64,000 nt of DNA from Benincasa hispida (GCF_009727055.1 NC_052351.1:53759123-53823122); one strand, 5' to 3'. Shown: positions 12,239 through 24,077, numbered from the stretch's first letter. The notes: generated by a model from the sequence alone, not told the origin. Made by a program: numbers and translations.

Positions 12239-13241
12239 TTTTTTGCCAGTTATCAATGACCGACTAGAGTTGCCTTCGGATGAAGGTATTGGTCAATTAT
12301 CGATTAAGTCTTATCGACGGTTCTTGGTTTTAATTATCAGTTTGTTTTTCTTTAATTCTTAACTGATGACTTTACGAATTCGGTTTTAAATTTGATTAGT
12401 AACGGAAAAGTTAATGTTGTCGCTGTTCTTTCTTTTTTTTTTTTCTTAACTGAAAACTTATGTTAATACTTAATTATGAATATGAGTTTCTAAAACTCAA
12501 TTGTGATTGATAAAAAAAACTGATTGAATTCAGTGGATTTATTTTTTAATAGTTTGATAATATTGAATTTGTCAATTATTTGGATTAATTGCTGATTGAT
12601 TTTCTTGCCCGCGTTTCTAAGTTTTCTTGATTAATAATTTGATGAAATTCTTGAAAAGAGTTCTTAGTTCTTGATTGATAAGTTTGTGAATTAAAATCTA
12701 CAATTTGATTGTTTTGGTGATATTCACATGTTTATGTTGCTTTAATTGTATTGTGTATGCAATTATTAAGTGAATTTTGGTGAAGACTATTTGGTATTCT
12801 TCCTCCTTTATTTTTGTACAATAATATTATTATTTTATTATGTCTTATATTTTAGATTGAATTGGTTAAAAATAATATGTTACCGAAGTAGTCTCTATTA
12901 TCTAAATCGGTTTAATTATGAAATATAAGATGTGCATATTCATGAATTTATGTGGATAATTATCGGCTCAAAGGAAGATAATTATTTGGCCAAATTGTGG
13001 GTATGCATGTGGTAATGAGTATGTGTCAATTATAAGGATTGCTCATGTGAAAAATAGTCGATCCAAAGAAAGGCTATTTTTTTTACAGAATTTATTGTAA
13101 GTACTTTGATTACTACGCTGAGAGTACCATTTACAATTAATGTTTTTGCCCAAAGGCTGGACATCAATGTTGTGAAATTATTTTTTTATATTTTAATTGT
13201 GAGCATATATTTTGTTTATTGTTTCAGTTGGTTTTACTCAA
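12239..13241 (+). other. Leader of copia element A, after the nested insertion
   Basis: AT-rich non-coding DNA before gag, with T-runs, TTGATTGAT-like repeats and mirrored phrases around 12950-13150. No frame of interest. Confidence 0.45.
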
Positions 13242-16168
13242 ATGTCTGAAAATCTGAGTTCAATCCCTTAGTTGAATGGATTGAACTTCAAAATTCGGAA
13301 GGAAAGCCTAGAGATACTTCTCGAGTGTATGGATTTGGACCTTGCATTAAAAATCGAAAACCAACATCTACTGAGGAACGACCGAATATGGCTCATATAG
13401 AAAAGTAGGAATAGTCAAATCACATGTGTCTGATGATTATTAGGCACTCCATTCTAGAGACTTTTCAGGTTCTATCACGAAAAGTAAAAATGCCAATAAG
13501 TTCCTAGCTCAAATTGAGAAATATTTTGTTAAAAATGAAAAGATGGGAAGCAAGTAGTGTTTTTACTTCTTTAACTTCCATGAGATATAAAGGCAATGGG
13601 AACATAAGGGAGTACATTATGGAAATGTCCAATCCCGTAGGTAAATTAAAGGCATTTGATATCGAGATAAATTTCGGTGCCAACAGATGTTCAGACGTCT
13701 TAGAACTAATACATACAAACATTTGTGGTCCACTCTCTACGGCATCTTGGAATGGACAACAATATTTTATTACGTTCATAGATGACTATTCAAAATATGG
13801 GCAACGTTTGGACGTTTTCAAATCTTTCAAAGCTGAAATTGAACTTCAACTTGGAAAGAAAATTAAGGTTGTCAAATGTGATTGTGGTGGTGAATACTAC
13901 GATAAATATGATGGATCAGGTGAACAACGTCTAAGACCGTTTGCCAATTACCTAGAGAAATGTGGAATCATCCCACAATACACTATGCGAGGCAAACCCA
14001 GTGTGAATGGTGTGACAAAAAAACGAAATAGAATACTTAAGAATATGGTAAGAAGTATGATTAGCCATTCTTCTTTATCAGAATCTCTCTAGGGTGAGGC
14101 ACTAAAGACTGCAACATATATACTCAATAGGGTACCTTGTAAAGCAATGGTTAAAACCCCTTACGAACCATGGACATGAAAGAAGCCTAGTATTAGACAT
14201 CTTCACATATGAGGTTGTCCAACTGAGGCTAGGCCTTACAGATTTAATGACAAAACATTTGATTCAAGAATTATTAGCTACTATTTTGTTGGGTATTCTG
14301 AGTGCTCTCGGGGTTTCAAGTTTTATGATCGCACTTCTAGATCATTGTTTGAGATAGAAAATGCTAGATTCCTTGAGGATGTTGAGTTTGGAGGGAAGGT
14401 AATATAAGGAAAGTTGTCTTTGAAGAGGAATTAATTTCTTTTCCTAATGTACTTATAGATGATGTTTAGGCTCCAATTCCTGATATCGTTATTGAACCAA
14501 TTAGAGATCAAGACAACATTGAAGTCCCCATTGTTGAACTTGAGATTCAAACTCAACAACCTCAAGAAGTGCCATTAACTATTAGAGAGAGAAGAAGTGC
14601 AATTCTATATGATTATATTGTGTTTCTTCAAGAACATCAGGATGATGTGGGCATAATGAATGATGATCCAATCAACTTCAAACAAGCTCTACAAAGTTCT
14701 AACTCTCAAAAGTGGATAAATGCTATGGAAGAGGAAATAAAATCCATGAAAGACAATGACATTTGGGAACTTATCGAAGTGCTATCAAGAGTTCAACTCG
14801 TAGGTTGTAAATACATATTTAAAACCAAAAGAGATTCACATGGAAATATCAAAAGATATAAGACTCGTCTTGTTACAAAGAGTTTTAGTCAAAAGGAAGA
14901 CATTGATTACAAAGAGACCTTCTCTCCGGTTTCATCGAAAGACTCTTTCAGGGTAATCATGGCATTGGTAGCTCATTTTGATTTAGAGCTACACTAGATG
15001 GACGTAAAAACTGCATTTCTCAACGGGAACATTGATGAGACGATTTATATGGTGCAACTAGAAAACTTTTGTCTGACAATTCAAAGTCTATGGTGTGCAA
15101 ATTGAAGAAATCTATCTATGGTCTCAAGCAAGCCTCTCTCATCAATGGTATAAAAAATTCCATAAAGTCATAACCTCCTTTGGTTTTGAGGTGAATATAG
15201 TGGAAGGTTATGTATATCACAAGTTCAGTGGGAGTAAATCAATCTTTTTGGCGTTATATGTTTATGACATACTAATAGCAAGTAATGGTGTAGGTTTATT
15301 GCATGACACTAAGAGATTTCTCAAAAGAAATTTTGAGATGAAGGATATTGGTGATACTTCTTTTGTATCAGGAATTGAAATACTATGAGATTGTTTTCAA
15401 GGTATTTTGAGATTGTCACAAAAGAACTACAATGAAAAGGTTTTGAGTAGATTTAGCATGAAAGATTGTGCACCAGGAAATTTCTCGAACATTAAAGATG
15501 ATAAATTTCATTTAGATCAATGCCCCAAGACCACACTCGAGACTAAGGAGATGCAGAAGGTTCCCTATGCATCGGTTTTTGGAAGTCTAATGTACGCTCA
15601 AGTGTGTACGCATCAAGATATTGTGTTCATAGTTGGAGTGTTAGGCAAATATTTGAGCAACCCGGGGATGGATCATTGGAAAGCAACGAAACAAGTTTTG
15701 AGGTATTTACAAAGAACAAAAGATTATATGTTCACTTATCGAAGATTAGAAGTCTTGGAGATCATTGGATATTCTGATTTCGATTATGCAGGATGCCAAG
15801 ACACTTTGTGATTCACTTCAGGCTATATCTTCGTGTTGGCTGGAGTAGCTTTATCCTGGAAAAGTATTAACAAACACTTGTGTCTTCTTCCACCATGGAT
15901 GTGAAGTTTATAGTATATTATGAGGCATCCAATCATAGAATATGATTGCGAAAATTTTTCACTGGGCAGCAAATAGTGGTTGGCATAGAAAGACCACTAA
16001 AACTATTTTATGACAATAACTTGGTAGTAATATATTCCGACAACAATAGAAGCAATACATAGTCAAAGTATGTTGACGTGAAGTTTTTGGTTGTGAAAGA
16101 AAGAATCCAAAATGGTCAAATTTTGATAGAACTATAGGAAGAAACTCTATGGTGGTAGATCCATTGAC
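13242..16168 (+). pseudogene. Decayed gag-pol of copia element A
   Basis: A TNT1-94-like copia polyprotein broken by stops and deletions. Gag begins at ATG 13242 (MSENLSSIP, then a stop). The frame 13514-14092 joins a gag remnant directly to integrase (IHTNICGPL, then FITFIDDYSKYG), so the rest of gag, the protease and the start of integrase are deleted. Reverse transcriptase starts near 14665 (WINAMEEEIKSM; FSPVSSKDSFRVI; DVKTAFLNGNIDETIY at about 14999). The catalytic YVDD reads YVYD at 15257-15268, one aspartate lost. RNase H text follows in 15407-15811 and beyond, ending near VVDPLTNG at 16149-16168, where a deletion joins the coding end to the middle of the 3' LTR. Not functional. Confidence 0.85.
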
Positions 16169-16467
16169 TAATGGGAACCCTAATTGAACTAGTATATAAA
16201 AAGACCTTAGGCTATGGTCCCTAATAAACCAAAATAATAAGCAATCAATCTTTCTTGAGTCCTATCTAGAGAAAGATCCCACTGAGGGCATTCAGAGTTT
16301 TGTTTAAGGAAAACAATAGCCATTTAGAGCCATTATCAATTCGGAGTCAATTTGGAGTCATTATCAATTCGTCAATGGAATATGGTACGTATATATTCTT
16401 GACAATTTGACATAAATGATCATAGGATTTATCTATTCAATATAGATATAAAGTAATTATGCTATCA
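16169..16467 (+). mobile_element. 3' LTR of copia element A, first ~180 bp missing
   Basis: Collinear with 9604-9902 and ending GCTATCA. The first 181 bp present in the 5' LTR, and any polypurine tract, are absent because a deletion joins it to the polyprotein tail. TTAAG follows at 16468-16472. Confidence 0.75.
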
Positions 16468-16765
16468 TTAAGATCTTTGAGCTGAAATATTTATTCTTTT
16501 ATATCAATTATTTCATAAGATAAAATTGTATCAAGCAACCCTTTAATACCCATTGATTTCTTGTTAAGTCATAACTACATAACCAACCCATACTAATTTG
16601 GCATTAAACAAGTATTAGAAAATAACTGGTACTATTAAACTGAACAAATATTACTATATAAAATTCTGCATAATACTTTTACTGATCAGATGTGCATCCA
16701 ATGATGAAGAATTCGTTAATGAGTCATAGGGACACTCTTAATTTACATTATAAGTCAGAAATTTT

Positions 16766-16779
16766 GATTCTGATACCAA
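16766..16779 (-). other. Primer binding site of a minus-strand retroelement
   Basis: On the minus strand this reads TTGGTATCAGAATC, matching the initiator tRNA-Met primer consensus TGGTATCAGAGC except near its end. It is preceded on that strand by a typical LTR end (AGATCATTATAG), so an LTR lies at higher coordinates. Confidence 0.55.
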
Positions 16780-16781
16780 CT

Positions 16782-17454
16782 ATAATGATCTAACTCTTTA
16801 AGATTGCTAATATACTGCTACTACATGCATATTGATTTTAAAACACATCTTTTACTCGATCCAAAATGAAAAAATAATTTATTAAAAATGAATAAACTGA
16901 ACAAATTTATTTGTTTTAAAGAACATGAAATACCTTCTCGAGGTCCCCTAAAAATACAAGTTTAAAATAAGAAAAATAACTTAAAACTTTGAACATTTGA
17001 TTGCTAACAACTATAACCTGAAAAACACAGAAGAAATAGATATCGACGGCGACTAGATCTTAATACACAGAAGAGAGAGAAAATTTAGAGAGATAGAGAG
17101 AGACTGAGAAAATCAAAAGCCGTGAGAGGGAGAGAGAGAGAACTATTACAACCACCGAAGATACGAACAACGACGCAACGGACGTCGAGTGAGCAGCGAT
17201 GGCAAGGGAGATCAAGATGGGTGTAAAAGGTAGTTTTCTCTCTCTACTGTGTGTACGTGAGAACAAGGAGAAAAATATGGAGAAGTATAGGGTTGCATGC
17301 CCTGACCTCTCCCTTTTAATTAATGTTTATTTCCTTTGTTGTATCCTTAAACCACGTCTCTGAGAGTGTAGAAAAAAGTTTTTTTTGACACTTTTTGTTG
17401 GTTTAAAAACTAGGGATCTACAAAAAAAAAATCTCACGCACTTTGATATATATA
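16782..17454 (-). mobile_element. Minus-strand LTR remnant, probably gypsy
   Basis: Inferred LTR belonging to the primer site at 16766-16779. It holds a GA-rich tract (about 17068-17150), an AGAACAAGGAG section and a T-rich end. The minus-strand frame 17060-17266 is a translation of the GA/CT-rich tract and not a gene. No internal coding sequence is attached on the left. The right boundary is set only by the neighbouring copia LTR and is uncertain. Confidence 0.4.
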
Positions 17455-17742
17455 TGAAGAAACAGAAAAAACAAAATATTCTAGAAAAATATTATTGCCG
17501 AGAGAAAGAAAAGTAATGGAACTTGTTGTGTTTTATTCAATTTGATGGACTTATATTTATAGTCTAACAAAATAACAAACTAACCGCAAACCACTAACTT
17601 AGTGCTAACTGCACACTGAAATTTTGGAAGGGTAGAAAATTAAAAAAAATATTAAATAGCCAAAAATAGCAACGTGTGTACTTCTTCTTCCACACGATTC
17701 GGAAGATTCGGTCTTGAATCATGACCGGATTATTAGCTCACA
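17455..17742 (-). mobile_element. 3' LTR of minus-strand copia element B
   Basis: On the minus strand a purine tract (AGGATTAGGGGGAGTAG, about 17743-17759) precedes TGTGAGCTAATAATCC, a normal polypurine-tract/LTR junction. The other end gives TG on the plus strand at 17455, so the LTR is about 288 bp. It lies just downstream of the RNase H end of element B. A partial second copy lies at 18062-18165. Confidence 0.6.
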
Positions 17743-17853
17743 CTACTCCCCCTAATCCTCACATGATTCTAAATCACGTACACCAAGTAGCTGACGCATA
17801 GTAGCTAACTTCACTCCTGTCAATGCTTTGTCAGTGCGTCGGCTCATTGTTCT
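17588..17853. repeat. Left copy of LTR/polyprotein-tail duplication around an N
   Basis: Covers part of the element B LTR, its purine tract and the last codons of the polyprotein. The same series recurs at 18062-18273 with scattered differences and a gap of about 55 bp. The final 33 bases match at 17821-17853 and 18241-18273. Confidence 0.75.
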
Positions 17854-18060
17854 CCGGTGTTGACAAATTCAATGACAATTTTCCTCTTCTTAACACACTC
17901 TCGAATGAAATGAAAGCGTGTATCTATGTGCTTACTGCGGCCATGAAATACAAGATTCTTCATGAGAGCTATCGCAGATTTATTGTCCACAAACAATGTT
18001 ACCGGTCTTGGCTCCATTCCGGTTAACTCGCTAACAAGGTTCTTAACCACAACGCTTTGT

Positions 18061-18061
18061 N
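18061..18061. other. Ambiguous base N at a likely misjoin
   Basis: The only N in the window. Left of it, minus-strand RNase H is being read. Right of it the sequence is abruptly LTR. A single N between two partial copies of the same tail suggests a closed assembly gap rather than a true allele. Confidence 0.7.
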
Positions 18062-18273
18062 AAACCACTAACTTAATGCTTACTAAAAATAGCAACGTGT
18101 GGACTTCTTCTTCCACACAATCCGGAAGATTCGGTCTTGAATCATGACCGGATTATTAGCTCACACTACTCCTAATCCTAACATGATTCTAAATCACGCA
18201 CACCAAGTAGCTGACGCATAGCAACTAACTTCACTCCTATCAATGCTTTGTCAGTGCGTCGGCTCATTGTTCT
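18062..18273. repeat. Right copy of the LTR/polyprotein-tail duplication
   Basis: A truncated element B LTR (18062-18165), a shorter purine tract, and the polyprotein tail. It interrupts the RNase H of element B: the coding text right of it (GYSDS, about 18355) belongs with the text left of the N (17850-18060). Confidence 0.75.
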
Positions 18274-21200
18274 TTTGCTTTTACGAATTCCATGAAACCA
18301 AGCTTTCATTTAAGTAAAACGCCATTCCACTTGTGCTTTTCCTCCAATTGAGATCACCGACTGTCAGAGTAGCCGAATATATCGGCTTCTCGGGGACCTT
18401 TCACATAAGTGAGCCCAAAGTGAACTGTCCCTCTCAAATACCTAAGTATTTGCTTGACCGCCTTATGATGCATGGCCGTAGGCCTTTCCATATACCTGCT
18501 CGCCATCCCAACAGCATATGGGAGATCTGGTCTTGTGTTCAGCAAGTATCTAAGACAACCAACGATGCTTATGTACTCCGTAGCATCAATTGGTGCTCCT
18601 TCCATGTCTTTGTGAAGTTGTGCCTTGGGTACGGGTACTTCGTGGCATTGCAGTCAGCCATTCCAAACTGGGACAAGATTCTTTTGGCATAAGTTGGTTG
18701 TTTGAGTAGGATTCAACCCTTCTGTTGTTCCACTTCAATCCCTAAGTAGTAAGAGAGAAGACCCAAATCGCTCATTTCAAATTCTGCCATCATTTGTTGC
18801 TTAAACTTGTTGACTTTTTCAGTGCTACTTCCCGTTACAATGAGATCGTCAACATACACTCCAACAAGAACACTTTCTTCTCCTTCTCTTTTTGTGTAGA
18901 CTGCTTACTCTTGAGTGCATTTTCCAAAGCCAAGCTCTTTGAGACTCCTATTAAGTCGAATGTTCCAAGCTCGTGGAGCTTGTCTTAATCCGTAGAGAGC
19001 CTTCGACAACCTATACACCTTGTGTTTCTGGTTTGGAACCTCAAATCCCTACGGTTGAGTAACATATACTTCCTCTTCCAATTCCCCGTTGAGAAACGCC
19101 GACTTCACATCTAGGTGGTGTACCTCCTAACTTCGGTTTGCAGCAAATGCAAGAATGACTCAAACGGTGTAAAGTCTTGCAACCGGTGTAAAAACTTCTT
19201 CAAAGTCGATGCTTTGTCTTTGTACATAGCCTTTAGCAACCAATCTTGCTTTGTGCTTGACAACTTCTCCATTAGAGTTTTTCTTCAATTTGAACACCCA
19301 TTTTAGACCAATGGGTTTGTGTCCCGATGGAAGCTCGGTTAAACTCCATGTGTTGTTCTTCTCAATGGATTTCAGCTCGTTCTCCATTGTTTCGTACCAG
19401 CGGGCCTCGGTCACAGCTTCTTAGTAGCAAGTCGATTTATCAGACACCACCATCATCACCTCATTTTCCTATTCTTTACTGCCTACAACTTCCTCTGTGT
19501 TGGCGTAGATGTCAGCGAGAGATCTTAGACGGTCTGGTATGTTTGTCGTTGGAGTAGATAGACTGCTCTCTCCAATTTCGGGTATCTCGGCTACTTATGG
19601 TGTGGCATTTTCGACCCCGATTTCTGCATCCTCCATATTATCGGCCTCATCGGAATAAAATTGGTCCATTATCTGAAACTTCGGAATCTCCTTGTCATCA
19701 TTAACGCCTTCGTTCTAAGCCCATTCAAGATTTTCTTAAAAAATGACATCTCTACTAATTTGTAGTTTTTTACGGCTCGAGTCATGTAAGCGATGAGCTT
19801 TGCATCCTTTTTCGATACCAAAATATACCATCGGCGAGCTTCGGTCGTCGAGTTTCTTGAGGTGAGGGGTTGTGTTTTTTACATATGCCACACAACCAAA
19901 CACCCTAAAGTGTGCAAGGTGTGGCTTTCTCCCCATCCAAGCTTCAAATGGTGTGCGTTCTCCAAGGGCCTTCGTTGGAAGACGGTTTAACACATAAACC
20001 GCGTGTCTCACCGCCTCTCCCCAAAACCTTGCTAGCACGTGCATGCTTTTGAGGTGTGATCTCATCATCGCCATTACAATGCGGTTACGACGCTCTACGA
20101 CGCCATTCTGTTGCGGTGAATATGGAGCAGTGAGGTGTCGCTTGATTTCTTTATTTTCGCAAAATTGAGTGAACTCCGCAGATAAGAACTCGCCACCTTG
20201 ATCCATCCGGAGCATTCTGATCTTGTACTCCGTCTTGTTCTCCATCAAGAGTTTGAATTTCTTGAATGCTTCGAATGCATCACTTTTTACCTCCAACATG
20301 TACAGCCACATCCATCTTATGGAATCTTCAACGATCAGCAGAAAATACTTGTTGCTAGCGAGAGTACACGGTGAAATCGGTCTGCAAATATCGACATGGA
20401 GGAGTTCTAGCGGCTTCTCCGCTCTATAGGTTGATTGGCGCAGGAACGATAACCTCGCTTGTTTGGTAATCATGCATGCTTCGCATAACTTGTTCAGTTG
20501 AGTCACTGGTGGTACTTCAACTGCCAATTTCTTCTCGCCCATGAGCAAAGTCATGAAAATTGACATGGCCAAGTCTCGCGTGCCACAACCATGCTGGATC
20601 TTCTAGGCTCATCAGAAGGCAGACTTTGCTTGAACGTCTTCAAGGTTATCTTGTACAAGCGATTTTGTGTTCACTTTACCGACATCAAAAGCTTCCTGCT
20701 CCTATCAGACACTTTCATGGCAGCTCCCGCTATTTGCACCTTGTTCCCATCTTCTGTCATTTTCCTGAGGCTTATGATTTTGTTACGTAGCTTTGGAATG
20801 TAGTACACCTCTTGGAGAGTCTGCTGATCACCGTTTTTGCATCGAACACGAACGTTCCTTTTCCCATGATCTGAATGGTTGATCCATCGTCGAACTTCAC
20901 CCTCCCGGTGACGCTTTCATCCAATTCTTGGAACTTCTCGCGATGGCCAGTCGTGGTTGATAGCACGGTTGTCAAGATACCAAACGTCATTATTTTTTCC
21001 ATTCTTGTCGTTGCGATACATCTCCGGCAACAACCGCTCTTTGCTGAGTAGTACGGCAACCTCCTGATCACGTCTAGTGTGTGTCCCCTCCTGGGACATG
21101 GCCATCATCAAAGCCGGTTCTTCATCGGCGGCACAAGTTAGATGAGCTTCGTCATCACAACCTTTTCCGCGGCACTCCGACGCGTAATGTCTCATCTTGT

Positions 21201-21856
21201 TGCAAATGAAGCACTTTATGTGACTTTTGTCACGAGTGCCATTTCCGGTGTTGCTAGTGCCTCCCGCACTATTTTGACGCTCCGTGCCACGACTACGACC
21301 ACGACCTCGTCTTCGTCCTTGCCATCTTCCGCGATTGCTACCACCGGATCTGCGCCCTTTCTTCACCGAAGAGTTTTCACCGCTATTCCCTTTCTGTCTT
21401 GCTTTCCACTCGGCATGGGTAAGTAGGAGTTGTCCATCGGTGTTGTTGTTGTTTCCGCCGGAAGCCGTCGCCGTCAGTTTCCTCGTACGCTTATTGTCCG
21501 ATCACTCTTTCAAACGGCATGGGTTTCGAGAATCTAGGAATTGCTCGATTCCGGCGATGAAGGGGAAATATTTGTCGGGGACGGAGTCGAGGAGCTTCTT
21601 GACTGATGAATCCTCAAGTGCAACACCGAGGGTGGAGAACTTGTTTGCTAATCCGCTGATTTTTCCTGCGAACTCATCGATCGTCTCGGTCTCCTTCATC
21701 CGAAGAACATCAAACTCGCTCTTCAAGGTTTGAACTCGCGCCATCTTCACCCGCTCGCTGCCAAAGGAGTAACTTTTTTTTTTTAGTTTCCACACATATT
21801 TGACAAAAAGGTGAGTTTTTTTTTCTTCTTTTGTTACTATTATATATATATATTGG

Positions 21857-22010
21857 ACTTTTGCAGGAGTAGTCACATGTGTTACTTTGTGATCAACGAC
21901 GTGGCTGCTGCTAGACACATTCCTTAGTAGTTGTGTAACTTCTGGGGGGTGATCGCACGCTTCAGTTTCGTGATCAACGACCTGAATCCTACTAGACACA
22001 TCCCTTTGAG
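21857..22010. repeat. 80-bp tandem repeat, cluster 1 (about two units)
   Basis: Units start GATCAACGAC at 21891 and 21972 and run through CTAGACACATCCCTTAGT, TTGTGTAACTT and a GGAGTGGTCGCATGCT-like segment. The same unit recurs in clusters at 23847-24077 and 25968-26055. No coding frame. Confidence 0.7.
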
Positions 22011-22023
22011 GCTGTTTGGGGCG

Positions 22024-22047
22024 CTGAGATGATATAGAATGTGGGGA
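22024..22047. repeat. 24-bp direct repeat, left copy
   Basis: Begins CTGAGATGATATAG and ends ATGTGGGGA. It recurs at 23781-23804 with one mismatch in the same orientation and marks the left edge of a 1.76-kb segment lying between two 80-bp repeat clusters. Confidence 0.6.
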
Positions 22048-22079
22048 GTTCTGATGTCTGGAGAATTCTGATGTCTGTG

Positions 22080-22345
22080 TTTAGGTGTGCAGAGTTGTTA
22101 CGTCTGAGTTGATATATCTGTATTTGGGTGTACAGAGTTGTTATGTTTGTGTTTGGGTGTGTAGAGTTGTTATGTCTGTGTTTGGGTGTGCAGAGTTGTT
22201 ATGTCTGTGTTTGGGTATGCAGAGTTGTTGTGTCTGTGTTTGGGTGTGCAAAGTTGTTATGTTTGAGTTCATATGTTTGTATTTGAGTGTGCAGAGTTGT
22301 TATGTCTGAGTTCATATATCTGTGTTTAAGTGTGCAGAGTTGTTA
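22080..22345. repeat. Minisatellite, ~29-bp unit
   Basis: At least seven imperfect head-to-tail copies of a unit like GTGTTTGGGTGTGCAGAGTT followed by GTTATGTCT; some copies carry a longer GAGTT(G/C)ATAT form. The 74-codon frame at 22085-22309 is simply this repeat translated (recurring CVWVC, CLG) and is not a gene. Confidence 0.8.
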
Positions 22346-23430
22346 TGTCAGTGCTATCGGGTTTAGTTTTTACACTCTATACTTATTTGCCTGTATGAAC
22401 ACTATTTTTTCTTTTTAAATCTTATAATCCAATTATTGTATCCATCCTATTTGAAATAAGACATTAATTGCATTTTTTTTATTCTTTCCAATCTCAAGAT
22501 ATAGTACACAATTCAATTTTATATTAAAATAAATAAAAATGATTACATTGATAATTTATATTAAAATAATTAAAAATGATTATATTAATTACTAAAATTT
22601 ATTAAGTCTAAGTAATATATTTATATTTATTAATTAATTAAGCTATATTCTTTTTGTTCAATCTTCCAAAAATAAAAAAAGAAACACATTTTTGCAAGGT
22701 AACTCAGGTAACTTCAATATTAAGAAGCATATAAACATTAAAAATAAATGAAGACAACGCAAATACTCATAAAATAATTAATAACACCAAAAAATATCAA
22801 ACAATACGTGTAATATATCCATAGAAATACTTATAATGTAGGAAGAGAACTAGTCCAAATAGAAAAGTACTTATGTTACTTCAATGAAGTACGATATGGA
22901 TGGAGTTCACGGGTTGCCGGATCAAAATACAGTGAGACACCCTACTATCTATCAAACAACCAAAAGTTAGAAACTTAATAATATGAAAATAAAAGAACCA
23001 AACATTAGAAAGTAAAGAAGGAGAAACCGAAGTTAAACAACTCACTGGATTGACAAAATAAATCTTGGACAGTGGAGGCTCTCAGCAAATGGAGAAAGAC
23101 TAATGTTGTTATATAGGAAAAGTGGAGGGAGAAGGTGGTTGTTAAACATTAATAACAGCCCCAACAAATATTAAAAAAAAGTGTGACCAGCCTCAGAATA
23201 TTATGTTTACATCATGAATGAACTCAAATTCAATTAATAGATTGGTTGAGTCATTAATGAAATGGTTGAATGGGTAGTGAAAATACACAAGTGGAATAAA
23301 ATTAGCAAACAATCAGAACAGTCATTAATAAAATCAGAAAATTATTATAATAGTCATTACTAAAGTTTGTGGATTGTTTAATAAATGAGGTGACTAATAA
23401 TGCATAATATTGAAAACGTTCAAAATGCGC
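22346..23430. other. AT-rich segment without gene
   Basis: Nothing recognised between the 29-bp and 10-bp arrays. It contains AT-rich runs (about 22490-22640) and a purine-rich part (22960-23130). No frames with motifs. Confidence 0.5.
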
Positions 23431-23665
23431 GAGTATGATTGAGTATGATCGAGTATGTTCAAGCATGACGGAGTATGATCGAGTATGATAAACCATGATC
23501 AAGTATGAATGATCGAGCATGATCGAGTATGAACGAGTATGATTGAGTATGTTCAAGCATAATTGAGTATGTTCAAGAATGATCGAGTATGTTCAAGCAT
23601 GATTGAGTATGAACAATCGAATATGATCAAGTATGAACGATCAAGTATGATCGAGTATGTTCAAG
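23431..23665. repeat. 10-bp tandem array, GAGTATGATC type
   Basis: About 23 near-continuous copies of a decamer varying as GAGTATGATC, GAGTATGTTC and AAGCATGATC, with occasional 4-base insertions. The minus-strand frame 23302-23556 (repeating LDHTRSYS) is the array read as protein. The related ATCGAGTA word recurs at 29505-29775. Confidence 0.8.
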
Positions 23666-23780
23666 TAATGAGATGATATACGATATGCGGAAGGAAAATG
23701 ACGGTAAGATATGAAACAGTTCTGAAAATGGGCCCACTAACAATTAAAATCGGTGAGATAGAATAATGGGCCTCCAAACA

Positions 23781-23804
23781 CTGAGATGATATAGGATGTG
23801 GGGA
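23781..23804. repeat. 24-bp direct repeat, right copy
   Basis: Partner of 22024-22047 (one mismatch). Forty bases later the 80-bp repeat resumes, so the pair encloses nearly all of the sequence between clusters 1 and 2. Confidence 0.6.
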
Positions 23805-23846
23805 TATACTATCTCATGTTGAGCCCCTAAATAGCCCCTTTGTGAT

Positions 23847-24077
23847 GTAACCAGTGAAGTGATCACACTCTTGAGCCTTGTGATCAACGATCTGACTCCT
23901 ACTAGACACATCTCTTTGTGGTTGTGTAACTTGTGAGAGTGTTCACATGCTTCAGTTTCATGATCAACGACCTAACTCCTACAAGACACATCCCTTAGTG
24001 GTAGTGTAACTTGCAGGAGTGGTCGCATGCTCTAGCCTCATGATCAACGACCTGACTCTTACTACACACATCCTTTA
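23847..24077. repeat. 80-bp tandem repeat, cluster 2
   Basis: Unit starts (GATCAACGA) fall at 23882, 23962 and 24042, a period of exactly 80. The last unit is cut at CACATCCTTTA by the LTR starting at 24078. Confidence 0.85.

Larger units (their letters stand above)
17750..21790 (-). pseudogene. Gag-pol of minus-strand copia element B, rearranged
   Basis: Reading leftward on the minus strand: gag from about 21780 (GSERVKMARVQTL), with the N-terminal ~100 residues and 5' LTR missing; a CCHC zinc knuckle (CFICNKMRHYASEC) near 21200; protease (VWYLDNRA, so the usual D-S/T-G is altered); pre-integrase and integrase in 19736-20572 with the D, D and E motifs still visible (LHVDICRP, LRMDQGGEF, NGVVERRNR); reverse transcriptase at 18700-19414 with an intact YVDD (18845-18856); and RNase H pieces at 18354-18605 and 17844-18116 (HGRSKHIDTRFHFIREC). 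Frameshifts separate the pieces. A stop replaces the residue after NTGEQ. The RNase H is split by the duplicated tail and the N at 18061. Confidence 0.85.

Noticed and set aside
17060..17266. Hydrophobic minus-strand frame
   Set aside because: Produced by a GA/CT-rich tract in an LTR remnant.
22085..22309. Cysteine-rich small protein
   Set aside because: Translation of a 29-bp minisatellite.
23431..23665. CRISPR-like array
   Set aside because: Contiguous 10-bp units without unique spacers, in a plant genome.
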